Notes under the pieces: model-generated
What the model saw: the letters and a program-made list of their open reading frames with translations, nothing else
The model's database searches: none
What the model was told of the DNA's origin: nothing
Position numbers and translations under genes: made by a program
Shown here: one piece after another, positions 17,792 through 25,751 of the stretch
How positions within the stretch are numbered: the stretch's first letter is position 1
How the letters are laid out: every line of letters begins with the position of its first letter
Assembly: GCA_903875225.1 (NCBI GenBank)
Contig: CAIQVJ010000032.1
Coordinates: 1 to 64,000 of the forward strand
From: an uncultured Pseudomonadota bacterium
GTDB taxonomy: Bacteria > Myxococcota_A > UBA796 > SXON01
Reading direction: 5' to 3'
Length of the DNA stretch: 64,000 nucleotides

Positions 17792-19126
17792 ATGTACGAC
17801 ATCGATTTCTCCGATCCCGACTGCGATTCCACCAGCCCCGGCGAGAACGCCCTCGCCTTCCTCCTGCGCACCGCGCCGCTGGCAACACCGGCACGGGGCA
17901 CCGCCCGCCAGCTCGAGATCGTCGCGTTCGTCGGCGAGGAGGTCGTCGAGGTGCGCCAGGTCGCGTCGGGCCAGATGCGGGGGTTCACGATCGCGCTCGG
18001 CTGCGACCTCGTGGACCCCACCGCGCCGGACCTGATCCGCACCGGCGCCGACCCGGCGAGCCCGCAGCTGGTTCACGACGGGCGGGGCTGGGTGTTCCTC
18101 CCGACCTTCGACATGGTGGCGTTCGTGGACACCGGGGCCGACGAGCCGGAGCGCCGCGTCGTGACCGGGGAGACCGCGCTCTCGGCCGGGGACCGGCTGC
18201 TGGTCGAGATCGGGCCGGTCATCTACGTCATCCAGGAGGTGCAGCCGTCCAAGCGGGTGCCCGGTGAGGCCCTCGCCATCGACACCCCGATGCTCTCGCT
18301 GTTGAGCTTCCTCGGCATCAGCGCAGGGCTGTTCGGGTACGCGCTGGGGACCGTGCCGCCCCCGCCGGAATCGAACACAATGGGACTCGTCGAGTCGAGC
18401 ATCATGATCGACCTCGCCCGCATCAAGCCCCCGCCGCCCGCGCCGAAGCAGAAGGCGCACACCGAGAGCGTCGGCGCGCACAGCGGCCCGGAGGGGAGGT
18501 CCCACGCGGGGCACCCGAAGCCGCAAGGTCGGCCGAGCGACAAGGACACCGCCATGAACGTTTTCAAGGGGCTCGGGAGCGTGTTCGCGAGCATCGGGGG
18601 CACGGACCTGACTCCTGGGGTGCGCGCGGGCATCATCGGGCTTCAGGGCACCCACACCGGCAACGGGCCGGGGTTCGGCCTGCGTGGGGACGACATCGGC
18701 GGCGGCGGCCACACGGACAGCGTCGGCATCGACCGGCTGAGCACCCGCGGCGAGGGCGACGACCTGGCGACAGGCGGCACCTGGAAGAAGAAGGACGAGG
18801 GCCCGTCTGTCGCGACGGGCGAGGCGATCACCATCGGGGCGCTGGACCCCAGCGAGATCGATCGCGTGATCAAGCGCAACCTCGCGTCGATCCGGTACTG
18901 CTACCAGAAGGAGCTGCAGTCCCACCCCGGAATTGGCGGCAAGGTGAGCGTGAAGTTCACGATCGCGGCCGACGGCAGCGTCTCCTCGGCCACGACCCGC
19001 CCGACCAACCCGATGCCCAGCGTCGAGGCCTGCCTGACCAGCCGGTTCCTGACGCTCCACTTCCCCGAGCCCAAGGGCGGCGGCGTGGTGCTGGTGAGCT
19101 ACCCGTTCGTCTTTTCGCAGGGGTAG
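17792..19126 (+). CDS. AgmX-PglI C-terminal domain membrane protein without FHA domain (GltG-like copy 2)
   Basis: A 444-residue paralogue of the preceding gene. The start ATG at 17792 is chosen because GAGG lies 5-6 bases upstream; the open frame extends further upstream but that part is compositionally non-coding. The protein has the second cytoplasmic beta-domain (about 25-150), one membrane span (about 167-188) followed by PPPPE as in copy 1, a His/Gly-rich linker, and the C-terminal domain (about 345-444) with RNLASIRYCYQKEL and FPEPKGGGVVLVSYPFVF. The FHA domain is missing. Duplication and loss of the phosphopeptide-binding module suggests a specialised or constitutively active partner. 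Confidence 0.8.
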   Translation: MYDIDFSDPDCDSTSPGENALAFLLRTAPLATPARGTARQLEIVAFVGEEVVEVRQVASGQMRGFTIALGCDLVDPTAPDLIRTGADPASPQLVHDGRGWVFLPTFDMVAFVDTGADEPERRVVTGETALSAGDRLLVEIGPVIYVIQEVQPSKRVPGEALAIDTPMLSLLSFLGISAGLFGYALGTVPPPPESNTMGLVESSIMIDLARIKPPPPAPKQKAHTESVGAHSGPEGRSHAGHPKPQGRPSDKDTAMNVFKGLGSVFASIGGTDLTPGVRAGIIGLQGTHTGNGPGFGLRGDDIGGGGHTDSVGIDRLSTRGEGDDLATGGTWKKKDEGPSVATGEAITIGALDPSEIDRVIKRNLASIRYCYQKELQSHPGIGGKVSVKFTIAADGSVSSATTRPTNPMPSVEACLTSRFLTLHFPEPKGGGVVLVSYPFVFSQG

Positions 19127-19316
19127 CTGGCGCGGAGCGAGCCGCTGAGGGCGAGCTGGCGAGCCCTCGCAGCGGCGACCGCCGGCCGGTTCTAAAACTC
19201 GCGGGGCCCCGTGCGCGACCGAGCGCTGGCGCGGAGCGAGCCGCTGAGGGCGAGCTGGCGAGCCCTCGCAGCGGCGACCGCCGGCCGGTTCTAAAACTCG
19301 CGGGGCCCCGTGCGCG
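19126..19316. repeat. Tandem 92-bp direct repeat with nested hairpins
   Basis: Bases 19126-19217 and 19225-19316 appear identical, separated by 7 bases (period 99). Each copy has an imperfect inverted repeat (19141-19152 with 19163-19176, two-base bulge). The repeat fills the space between two convergent genes and starts on the last base of a stop codon. Confidence 0.85.
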
Positions 19317-19334
19317 CGTACTCGCGCGCACGGG
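19307..19334. terminator. Bidirectional hairpin between convergent genes
   Basis: A perfect 12-bp stem (19307-19318 with 19323-19334) with a TACT loop. On the minus strand a GTTTTAG tract follows about 25 bases later, so it may terminate the helicase transcript; the plus side has no T-run. Confidence 0.5.
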
Positions 19335-19335
19335 T

Positions 19336-21570
19336 CTAGTCGACCCGGTCGAACCGCACACCCGGCTCCTTCTTGTCCGGACGCGCGACGGACTCGGCGA
19401 AGGCCTCGGCCGCCGCCGGATCGATCTCGAACCAGGTCTCACGCTCGCGGATGTCGATGCGCCCGATCACGTCCCTGTCCACCCGGCCTCGTCGGCAGAA
19501 CAGCGGCACGAGCCAGAAGGGCTCTGCGTTGTGCTGAAAGCCGCGGTTCACGCGAAACATCGCGGCGCCACGGCCACGGGGACGGGGAGCGTCCCCTTCC
19601 GGCGGGCGAGCGCGGGTCGGCGGGCGCATGCCGCCCTGGTCATCGGGGCGCGGGCGGTCGTCGCGCGGGCCGAAGCGCGGCGCCGGGCGCTCTTCCGGCG
19701 GGCGATCGTCGCGCGGGCCGAAGCGCGGCGCCGGCCGGTCGTTCGGGCGGTCGTCGCGGGGGCCGAAGCGCGGGCGGTCGTCAGGGCGGTCGTCGCGGGG
19801 GCCAACACGGGGACGATCGTCGGGACGGTCGGGGCCCAGCCGCTGTGCGGGAAAGCGCTGCGCCGCGCGATGATCCTGCTGCGGGGGTGTGAAGTGCTGG
19901 GGGCGATGATCCTGGGGAGGCCGCTGGGGCTCCTGGCGCTGCGGCTCCTGCGCCGGACGCTGCTCGGGGCGTTCGGGCGCGCCGCGCTGCACGACGTCGC
20001 GGTCGTTCCACGAGCCGCGGTCCTGGGGCGCATCATCGCGCGGACGGCTGAAGTCGCGATCGTCGCGGGGACCGCGGTCCTCCCGCTGCAGCCGATCGTC
20101 CCGACCCCGCGGACCCTGCCCGTCACCACGCTGCTCGAAGCGGTCACCGCGCTGTTCGAACCGATTCTCCCGCGGCTGGAACACCCGGTCCTGGTTGAAC
20201 GCGCGCTGCGGCTGGTGCGGGCGCTCCGCCTGGCGCCCGAGCGCGAAGGTCTCCGGCAGGTCCTCGGGCGTGGGGAGCTGCATGCGGTAGGACGCGACCA
20301 GCGATGCGACCAGCGCAGCCGGCGAGTGCTCTGCGAGCAGCTTCTCGGCGAGCACCACGTCCTCCTCGCCGCTCTCCGCCAGGCCCGCGAGCACGGACTG
20401 GGTCAGCCGGCCCTCGTCCGCGGTGCGGATGGCGTCCGGCTTCGGCGGCATCAACCGCTCGGGGTTCACGCGCGCAGCCTGGAACAGGCGATCCGCCGCC
20501 CGCCTGCGCGAAGCCGCGACCAACACCACTGCGATGCCCTTGCGCCCCGCCCGACCGGTGCGGCCCGACCGGTGCGTGAAGCTCTCGACGTCGTTCGGGA
20601 GATCCGCGTGGATGACCAGATCCAACGTGGGCAGATCGAGGCCGCGGGCGGCCACGTTCGTCGCCACGAGCACGCGCGCGCGACCGTCCCGAACCGCGGC
20701 GAGCGCACGGCTGCGCTCGGCCTGGCCGAGATCTCCGGAGAGCACGACCGCCGAGAACCCGCGCTCCGAGAGGATCGCGTGGATCCTGTGCACCGTCTCG
20801 CGCGTGTGGCAGAACACCAGGGCAGCGCGCGAATCGTAGTGCCGCAGCACGTTGACCACCACGGCCTCCCGCTCCCGCGGGGCGTGCAACATCGCGACCC
20901 ACTGGATGTCCCCGTGGGGCTCCCGCGCGTCCGAGAGCGCGAGCCGTACAGGCTGCTGGGTGTACTGCTCGGCGAGCGCGACGGCGAGCGGGGGGAACGT
21001 GGCCGAGAACAGGAGGGTCTGGCGCTCTTTCGGGCAGGCCTGGAGGATCAGCTCCAGCTCGTCGCGAAAGCCCATGTCGAGCATCTCGTCGGCCTCGTCG
21101 AGCACGGTGAACCGCAACCCGTCCAACCGCAGGTTCTTGCGGTTGATGTGGTCGCACAGCCGGCCCGGCGTCCCGACGACGATGTCGACCCCCGCGCCCA
21201 GCGCCATCGACTCGCGCCGCGGGTCCATCCCGCCGACGCACGCCACGACACGCAGCCCGGCGTTTCCGAACAACCACTGCAGCTCTTTTGCGACCTGCAT
21301 CGCGAGCTCACGGGTGGGGCAGACCACCAGCGCGCGCGCCTTGCCACGCGCCCCCTCGGGGTCGAGCACCGCTGGCCCCATGCGGAGCCCGAACGCCACG
21401 GTCTTGCCGGATCCGGTGCGGGCGGAAACAAGCAGATCGCGACCGGGCTCGGCGGCCAGCACTGCAGCTTGTACGGGTGTAAGTTCGGTGAACCCCCGGG
21501 AGGCCAGGGCAGCCGCGAGGGGCGCTGGCACCTGCGCAAAGGGGGACACGGGTTCAGTAGTTTCAGACAT
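19336..21570 (-). CDS. DEAD-box ATP-dependent RNA helicase
   Basis: Unwinds structured RNA in ribosome assembly or mRNA turnover. The 744-residue protein starts at the ATG at 21570 (MSETTEPVSPF). Q-motif region at about 11-38, motif I SARTGSGKT (49-57), PTRELA, GTPGRL, DEAD box followed by EMLDMGF (about 156-165), SATFP, then in the second domain VLVATNVAARGLDLPTLD and HRSGRTGRAGRKG. A long Arg/Asp/Pro/Gln-rich disordered region (about 450-665) includes four GPRDDRP-type repeats. The C terminus (about 670-744) resembles the DbpA RNA-binding domain of the DeaD/CsdA/DbpA group. It is convergent with the Glt/Nfs-like cluster and unrelated to it. Confidence 0.93.
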   Translation of the reverse strand: MSETTEPVSPFAQVPAPLAAALASRGFTELTPVQAAVLAAEPGRDLLVSARTGSGKTVAFGLRMGPAVLDPEGARGKARALVVCPTRELAMQVAKELQWLFGNAGLRVVACVGGMDPRRESMALGAGVDIVVGTPGRLCDHINRKNLRLDGLRFTVLDEADEMLDMGFRDELELILQACPKERQTLLFSATFPPLAVALAEQYTQQPVRLALSDAREPHGDIQWVAMLHAPREREAVVVNVLRHYDSRAALVFCHTRETVHRIHAILSERGFSAVVLSGDLGQAERSRALAAVRDGRARVLVATNVAARGLDLPTLDLVIHADLPNDVESFTHRSGRTGRAGRKGIAVVLVAASRRRAADRLFQAARVNPERLMPPKPDAIRTADEGRLTQSVLAGLAESGEEDVVLAEKLLAEHSPAALVASLVASYRMQLPTPEDLPETFALGRQAERPHQPQRAFNQDRVFQPRENRFEQRGDRFEQRGDGQGPRGRDDRLQREDRGPRDDRDFSRPRDDAPQDRGSWNDRDVVQRGAPERPEQRPAQEPQRQEPQRPPQDHRPQHFTPPQQDHRAAQRFPAQRLGPDRPDDRPRVGPRDDRPDDRPRFGPRDDRPNDRPAPRFGPRDDRPPEERPAPRFGPRDDRPRPDDQGGMRPPTRARPPEGDAPRPRGRGAAMFRVNRGFQHNAEPFWLVPLFCRRGRVDRDVIGRIDIRERETWFEIDPAAAEAFAESVARPDKKEPGVRFDRVD

Positions 21571-21644
21571 CTGGGCGGATAGCCCGATCAGCCCACATCG
21601 GCCCGTGAGCCGATGTGCTCCAGTGCGCCAGGCGCGCCGCCCCC

Positions 21645-22667
21645 CTACTTCGCCAGCCGCTCGGCCAGCTCCACGATCGACAGCGGTGCGCATCCCTCGG
21701 CCTTGTTGTTCACCACGACCCAGGCCGCCTTTGCGCCGCGTACCACCTCGATCACGGCCTCCCGCCCCGCCGCGTCGGGCGCGCGCAGTGCTTGGAACGG
21801 CGCGTACTGATCCTTCGCCGACTCGTAGGTGTGCCCGGGGTGCAACATCCAGCGCACCACGCGCTCCGGCCGGGTGTGCGCGCGCGTCCGCGCGGCCTGC
21901 TCGGCCACACTCGGCATGCCCGCCCAGCCCACGAGCCCGGGCAACACACCGTGGGCCTCCAGCACGTCAGCGAACGCAGGCGTCATCGCCTCCGCGTTGC
22001 GTAGCTCCACGGCATACCGCCACGGCCCCCGAGGGAGCTGCCCAAGGAACCTGTCCAGCAGGTCCGGGAAGTTCCGGGGCAGGTTCTGCGGCGAGAACGG
22101 AAAGAGCAGCACGCCGTCCGCGAGCCCCTGGACGAACGGCCCCACGACCTCGGCCATCGCGTAGCCCACGTCGAGGAACCGCGGGTTCCGCGCGCCCGAC
22201 CGCGCGCCGTGCCGCGCATGGCGGGGAAACCGCGTTGCGGTCACGTCCTCGTGCGCCTTCACCAGGAACGAGAAGTCGGGCGGCACCTGGGCCCGCATCG
22301 AGGCGTACTCGCTGGCCGGTATCGGCCGGTACCAGGTGCGGTCCACCCCCACCGTCCGGAAAAGCGGATGGGTGGCGTACGCCCTCAGCCCCTCCTCCAC
22401 GAGGCGCTCCATGGTGTACTTCGCAGACCAGACCGGCCATCCCGGGAACGTCCAGGACGACGTCCCGAACCGGACGCCTGCATGGGGACCGTGGCCCAGC
22501 CGGGCTGCGAGCCGCACGCTGTCGGGGCCTGGATCGAGGCGCACGGGCGCGGGCCGGGTCGGCGAGAACAGCGGCTGCTGATCCTCCACACGCCACTGAT
22601 CGGTCGAGTCGGGCTCCCCGTGCACCGATCGGTCGAGGGCAGGAAAGAGGGGGACCTGCGCCTTCAC
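21645..22667 (-). CDS. DUF72 family protein (YecE-like)
   Basis: A 340-residue member of the DUF72 family, TIM-barrel proteins of uncertain function. Family marks visible are GVRFGTSSWTFPGWP near residue 65, NPRFLDVGYAMAEVV in the middle, and RYAVELRNAE followed by WMLHPGHTYESAKD. An N-terminal extension of about 60 residues precedes the domain. The start lies 1 base from the stop of the upstream enoyl-CoA hydratase gene, so both share a transcript. The downstream end is 74 bases from the helicase start, suggesting the helicase may have its own promoter or be cotranscribed. Confidence 0.88.
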   Translation of the reverse strand: MKAQVPLFPALDRSVHGEPDSTDQWRVEDQQPLFSPTRPAPVRLDPGPDSVRLAARLGHGPHAGVRFGTSSWTFPGWPVWSAKYTMERLVEEGLRAYATHPLFRTVGVDRTWYRPIPASEYASMRAQVPPDFSFLVKAHEDVTATRFPRHARHGARSGARNPRFLDVGYAMAEVVGPFVQGLADGVLLFPFSPQNLPRNFPDLLDRFLGQLPRGPWRYAVELRNAEAMTPAFADVLEAHGVLPGLVGWAGMPSVAEQAARTRAHTRPERVVRWMLHPGHTYESAKDQYAPFQALRAPDAAGREAVIEVVRGAKAAWVVVNNKAEGCAPLSIVELAERLAK

Positions 22668-22668
22668 G

Positions 22669-23421
22669 CTACACCCGGGGTGCCAGGAACCGGGTGAACG
22701 CCGCGATCGCCTCCGGCGAGCTCAACCGCGCCACGAACTCGGCTCCTTCCCGCGCCATCGCGACCTGCACGGCATCCCGCTCCGGCCCCCGGAGGAGCTC
22801 CTTCGCGGCCATCAGCGCAGCCGGGGGCTTGGTGGCGAGCGCCGCACACCGCGCCCGCGCATGAGCCTCGAGCTCCGCCGCGGGCACGATCGCGTTCACC
22901 ATCCCCGCGGCCCTGGCCTCCTCGGCGGAGAATGCCTCGCCGAAGAACAGCCAACTGCTGGCGCGTTGGTACCCGACCGCGCGCGGGAGCAGGTACGAGC
23001 TTCCACCCTCCGGCGTGAGCCCGAGGTTGACGAAGGGGACCTGGAACCGCGCCCGCTCCGAACAGTAGACCAGATCGCAGTGCAGCAGCATCGTCGTACC
23101 GAGCCCGATGGCCACGCCATCGACCGCTGCGACGAGCGGCTTCGGGAACGTCCGCAGCGCCTCGAGCAGCCGGAAAACCGGCGAGTTCTCGCCCGAAGGC
23201 GGGTTCTGCAGGAAGTCGGCGAGATCGTTGCCCGCAGTGAACGCTCCGTCCGAGCCGACGAACAAGGCCACGCGAACCGCGTCGTCGGAAGCGGCGGCGT
23301 TCAACCCGTCTGCGAACGCCGTGTACATGGCTGCGGTGATCGCGTTCTTCTTCAGCGGACGATTGAACCGGAGGATGGTGACAACCCCCGGCTCGATCAG
23401 GACGTTTGGATCGGTGTTCAC
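22669..23421 (-). CDS. Enoyl-CoA hydratase/isomerase family protein
   Basis: Crotonase-fold enzyme of fatty-acid or related acyl-CoA metabolism, 250 residues, starting at GTG 23421. The oxyanion-hole region (DGAFTAGNDLADFL) and the second signature (KPLVAAVDGVAIGLGTTMLL then CDLVYCSERARFQVPFVNLG) are present, and GLTPEGGSSYLLPR carries the Glu common in isomerases or hydratases. Usual family length. A TAAGCC hexamer lies 5 bases upstream of the GTG with no Shine-Dalgarno sequence, so a leaderless transcript is possible. Exact substrate cannot be told. Confidence 0.9.
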   Translation of the reverse strand: MNTDPNVLIEPGVVTILRFNRPLKKNAITAAMYTAFADGLNAAASDDAVRVALFVGSDGAFTAGNDLADFLQNPPSGENSPVFRLLEALRTFPKPLVAAVDGVAIGLGTTMLLHCDLVYCSERARFQVPFVNLGLTPEGGSSYLLPRAVGYQRASSWLFFGEAFSAEEARAAGMVNAIVPAAELEAHARARCAALATKPPAALMAAKELLRGPERDAVQVAMAREGAEFVARLSSPEAIAAFTRFLAPRV

Positions 23422-23489
23422 GCGGGGGCTTAACCCGTGGGGGGGTGGCGGCCCCGGCAAAACCCCCGCGCGCAGCGAATGATCTCCGT

Positions 23490-23495
23490 TAGACT
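23490..23495 (+). promoter_or_regulatory. Candidate leaderless -10 (TAGACT)
   Basis: TAGACT ends exactly 6 bases before the ATG at 23502, leaving no space for a Shine-Dalgarno sequence. The same arrangement occurs at 25740 and 58508, and on the minus strand at 43468. Confidence 0.45.
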
Positions 23496-23501
23496 GCGTG
23501 G

Positions 23502-24803
23502 ATGCGCGCGCTCTCGATGCCTCTCCTCCCCTTCCTGCTCCTCGCGGCGTGCACCGAATACGGGCTCGGCAAGCAGGGCAAGGATCCCGCGGCGGCGGTG
23601 CCCGACATCGCCGTGGATCCCCAGAGCATCTCGGAGATCGTCTGCACCGCACCGTACGAGAGCTCCGTCCTGGTCACGAACGAGGGCGACGGCCCGCTCA
23701 CCGTCTCGCTGGTGTCGACCACCGGCGACTGGACGGCCACCGCCGATCTCCCCGTCACCCTGCTCACCGGCGAGGGCATCCCCGTGGCGCTCTCGGGCAG
23801 CGGCCCCGGAACACTCACGCTCTCCAGCGACGATCCCGACGAGGCCGAGCTCGCAGTGCCCCTGGACGTAGCCGTGAACCTGCCGCCCACTGCCACGGTC
23901 GACAGCCCTACGGATGGCACGATCCTCGCCGAGCCCGCGGCAGACCAGACGCTCGCCGGCACCGTCTACGACCCCGATGGCGACACGCTCGACGTGACCT
24001 GGCTGGTGGACGGGGCGCCGCTCACGAGCGGGAGCGCGGTCTCGGGTCCGGTGAGCGCCCTCTGGCTGGCGCCCGCGGCCGGTGACCACACGATCGGCAT
24101 CACCGCGAGCGACGCCTGCGGATCGAGCGCCGCCGACGTCGCTGTCTGCCAGGACGAGACGATCACCTATGAGAACCTCGGGATCTCCACCTGGCACTAC
24201 GAGGGCGCCGCGTACTGGGACACCGTGGCTGGCAACCTCGTGCTCACCGACGCGATCCAGGATCAGGTGGGCAGCGCCTTCGACACCACGGCCACCGTGT
24301 CCGGCGGCTCCGTGGACATCGACTTCGACTTCTACATCGGGGACGGCAGCGGGGCGGATGGCATCTCGCTCACCGCGCTCGACAGCGGACGGATGACGAG
24401 CTTCCTCGGGGGTACCGGGTGCGGCATCGGCTATGGAGGAAGCGCAGATTGCACCCCCGGTCCCGCGCTGCCGGGGTGGAGCATCGAGGTCGACACCTAC
24501 TACAACGGCGGCTACGACCCCACCCCGGAGGACCACATCGCCTTCACCTTCGACGGCGACGTGGACGGTCCCGCCGTGTGGGCGGCGCTCCCCGAGATGG
24601 AGGACACCGGGTGGCACACGATGCAGGTGAGCGTCACCGATCCGCACGTCACCGTCGTGATCGACGGGATCACCTACATCGACCAGGATCTCAGCGGGTA
24701 CTTCGGTTTCCCCGCCTACGTCGGGTTCACCGCGGGCACCGGGGGCGAGACGAACCGGCACCTGATCCAGGCGCTCACCGTGACCGACCGGGCGTGCGAC
24801 TAG
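23502..24803 (+). CDS. Lipoprotein with L-type lectin-like domain
   Basis: A 433-residue lipoprotein (lipobox LAAC, Cys 17). After a short linker come one or two Ig-like beta-sandwich modules (about 30-120 and 125-210; the second is PKD/cadherin-like with PTATVDSPTDGT and GTVYDPDGD). The C-terminal part (about 215-433) has the pattern of an L-type or concanavalin A-like lectin: DFDFYIGDGSGADGISL, GGTGCGIGYGGS, WSIEVDTYYNGG and DHIAFTFDGD, with acidic residues suited to Ca/Mn binding. It probably binds glycans at the cell surface. Ends 9 bases from a convergent gene. Confidence 0.82.
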   Translation: MRALSMPLLPFLLLAACTEYGLGKQGKDPAAAVPDIAVDPQSISEIVCTAPYESSVLVTNEGDGPLTVSLVSTTGDWTATADLPVTLLTGEGIPVALSGSGPGTLTLSSDDPDEAELAVPLDVAVNLPPTATVDSPTDGTILAEPAADQTLAGTVYDPDGDTLDVTWLVDGAPLTSGSAVSGPVSALWLAPAAGDHTIGITASDACGSSAADVAVCQDETITYENLGISTWHYEGAAYWDTVAGNLVLTDAIQDQVGSAFDTTATVSGGSVDIDFDFYIGDGSGADGISLTALDSGRMTSFLGGTGCGIGYGGSADCTPGPALPGWSIEVDTYYNGGYDPTPEDHIAFTFDGDVDGPAVWAALPEMEDTGWHTMQVSVTDPHVTVVIDGITYIDQDLSGYFGFPAYVGFTAGTGGETNRHLIQALTVTDRACD

Positions 24804-24812
24804 CCTCGCGAG

Positions 24813-25619
24813 TCATTCGCAGGTGAACGTCCCTGCCTGCAGCACACACCGCGCCGCGCCCCCGGCGCCCGGCACGACCACCTGCGCGGAGAGCGGCACG
24901 CCCCCCTCCACGGTGACGGTACACGCGCCCGGGATGGCGGAGAACTGCACGCTGGCCATAGGACGCGCCAGGGTCCGCGACTGGCGCGCCCCCCCACACG
25001 TGAGGTCGATCTGGCGGATCGGCGAATCGGTGTCCACGGTTACGGCGTAGACGACCTCACCGGGGCCTTGTGCCCCGAGAAGCTCGAGAACCTGTTGGAC
25101 CGCGTCTTCGTAGGAGCGGCCGGTCGGCACCTTCGCCAAACAGTCCTCACAGCCCGTCGTGTCGATCACGGCACGCCCGCCCACGACCTCCACCATGTGG
25201 TTCCCGGAGGTCATCTCGATGGTCACGTGGGTGGTCAGCCCGGCCCGCACCTCGACGCCGAGCCGCCTGGAGATGTTGAAGCCCTCCATCTGCGCCAGCA
25301 CCTCGTAGATGCCCGGCGAGAGCTCCTCGAACCGGTAGCTGCCACGATCGTCGGTGGTCACCTGCCGGGCGCCGCCGGGAAGCGCGGGTGACCCGAGGGT
25401 GACCAGCGCGCCAGCCTGTGCCCGCTCGCCGTCGTCCAGCACGGTCCCCTCGATCTGCCCGACGCCTGGGACCGGGGCAGTCCCGAACGGCGTGTGTCGT
25501 GGGGTGATCGGGTGGGGCGGGGCAGTCGGCAGCGGCTCGCTGGTTCCCGGCGAATCGGGGGGATCGGCGGCCCGGGCCGAGGCGCTGAACCAGGACATCA
25601 GGGCGACGAGGGGGAGCAT
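24813..25619 (-). CDS. Secreted protein with carboxypeptidase regulatory-like domain
   Basis: A 268-residue exported protein starting at ATG 25619, with a signal peptide (LPLVALMSWFSASARA). A Pro/Thr-rich stretch is followed by a carboxypeptidase-regulatory-like fold (about 60-140; VEGT-type IEGTVLDDGERAQAGALVTL and GSYRFEELSPGIYEV), then a Cys-containing domain of unknown type (TTGCEDCLAKVPTGRSYEDA, final CVLQAGTFTCE). The segment after TTHVTIEM resembles the start of a TonB receptor, but no barrel follows; the protein may be a truncated relative or an independent surface protein. A -10-like TACGAT with a -35-like TGGGCA 17 bases upstream sits on the minus strand near 25643-25648. Confidence 0.7.
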   Translation of the reverse strand: MLPLVALMSWFSASARAADPPDSPGTSEPLPTAPPHPITPRHTPFGTAPVPGVGQIEGTVLDDGERAQAGALVTLGSPALPGGARQVTTDDRGSYRFEELSPGIYEVLAQMEGFNISRRLGVEVRAGLTTHVTIEMTSGNHMVEVVGGRAVIDTTGCEDCLAKVPTGRSYEDAVQQVLELLGAQGPGEVVYAVTVDTDSPIRQIDLTCGGARQSRTLARPMASVQFSAIPGACTVTVEGGVPLSAQVVVPGAGGAARCVLQAGTFTCE

Positions 25620-25739
25620 CACGCGTTCCGGGCAGGCCCCATCGTACACGGGCCGCACGGAGATGCCCACGGCCGTCCGACTGCGGGCGTGGCCCCGCGG
25701 AGCCGGGGAGCGAGGCCGCCAGCCCCTCGGCCGCAACGC

Positions 25740-25745
25740 TAAGCT
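25740..25745 (+). promoter_or_regulatory. Candidate leaderless -10 (TAAGCT)
   Basis: TAAGCT is separated by exactly 6 bases (CCCGGG) from the ATG at 25752; no Shine-Dalgarno sequence can fit. Confidence 0.4.
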
Positions 25746-25751
25746 CCCGGG

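Noticed and set aside
19126-19316. Possible CRISPR array
   Set aside because: Only two copies, each 92 bases, with a 7-base spacer and internal hairpins; no cas genes.
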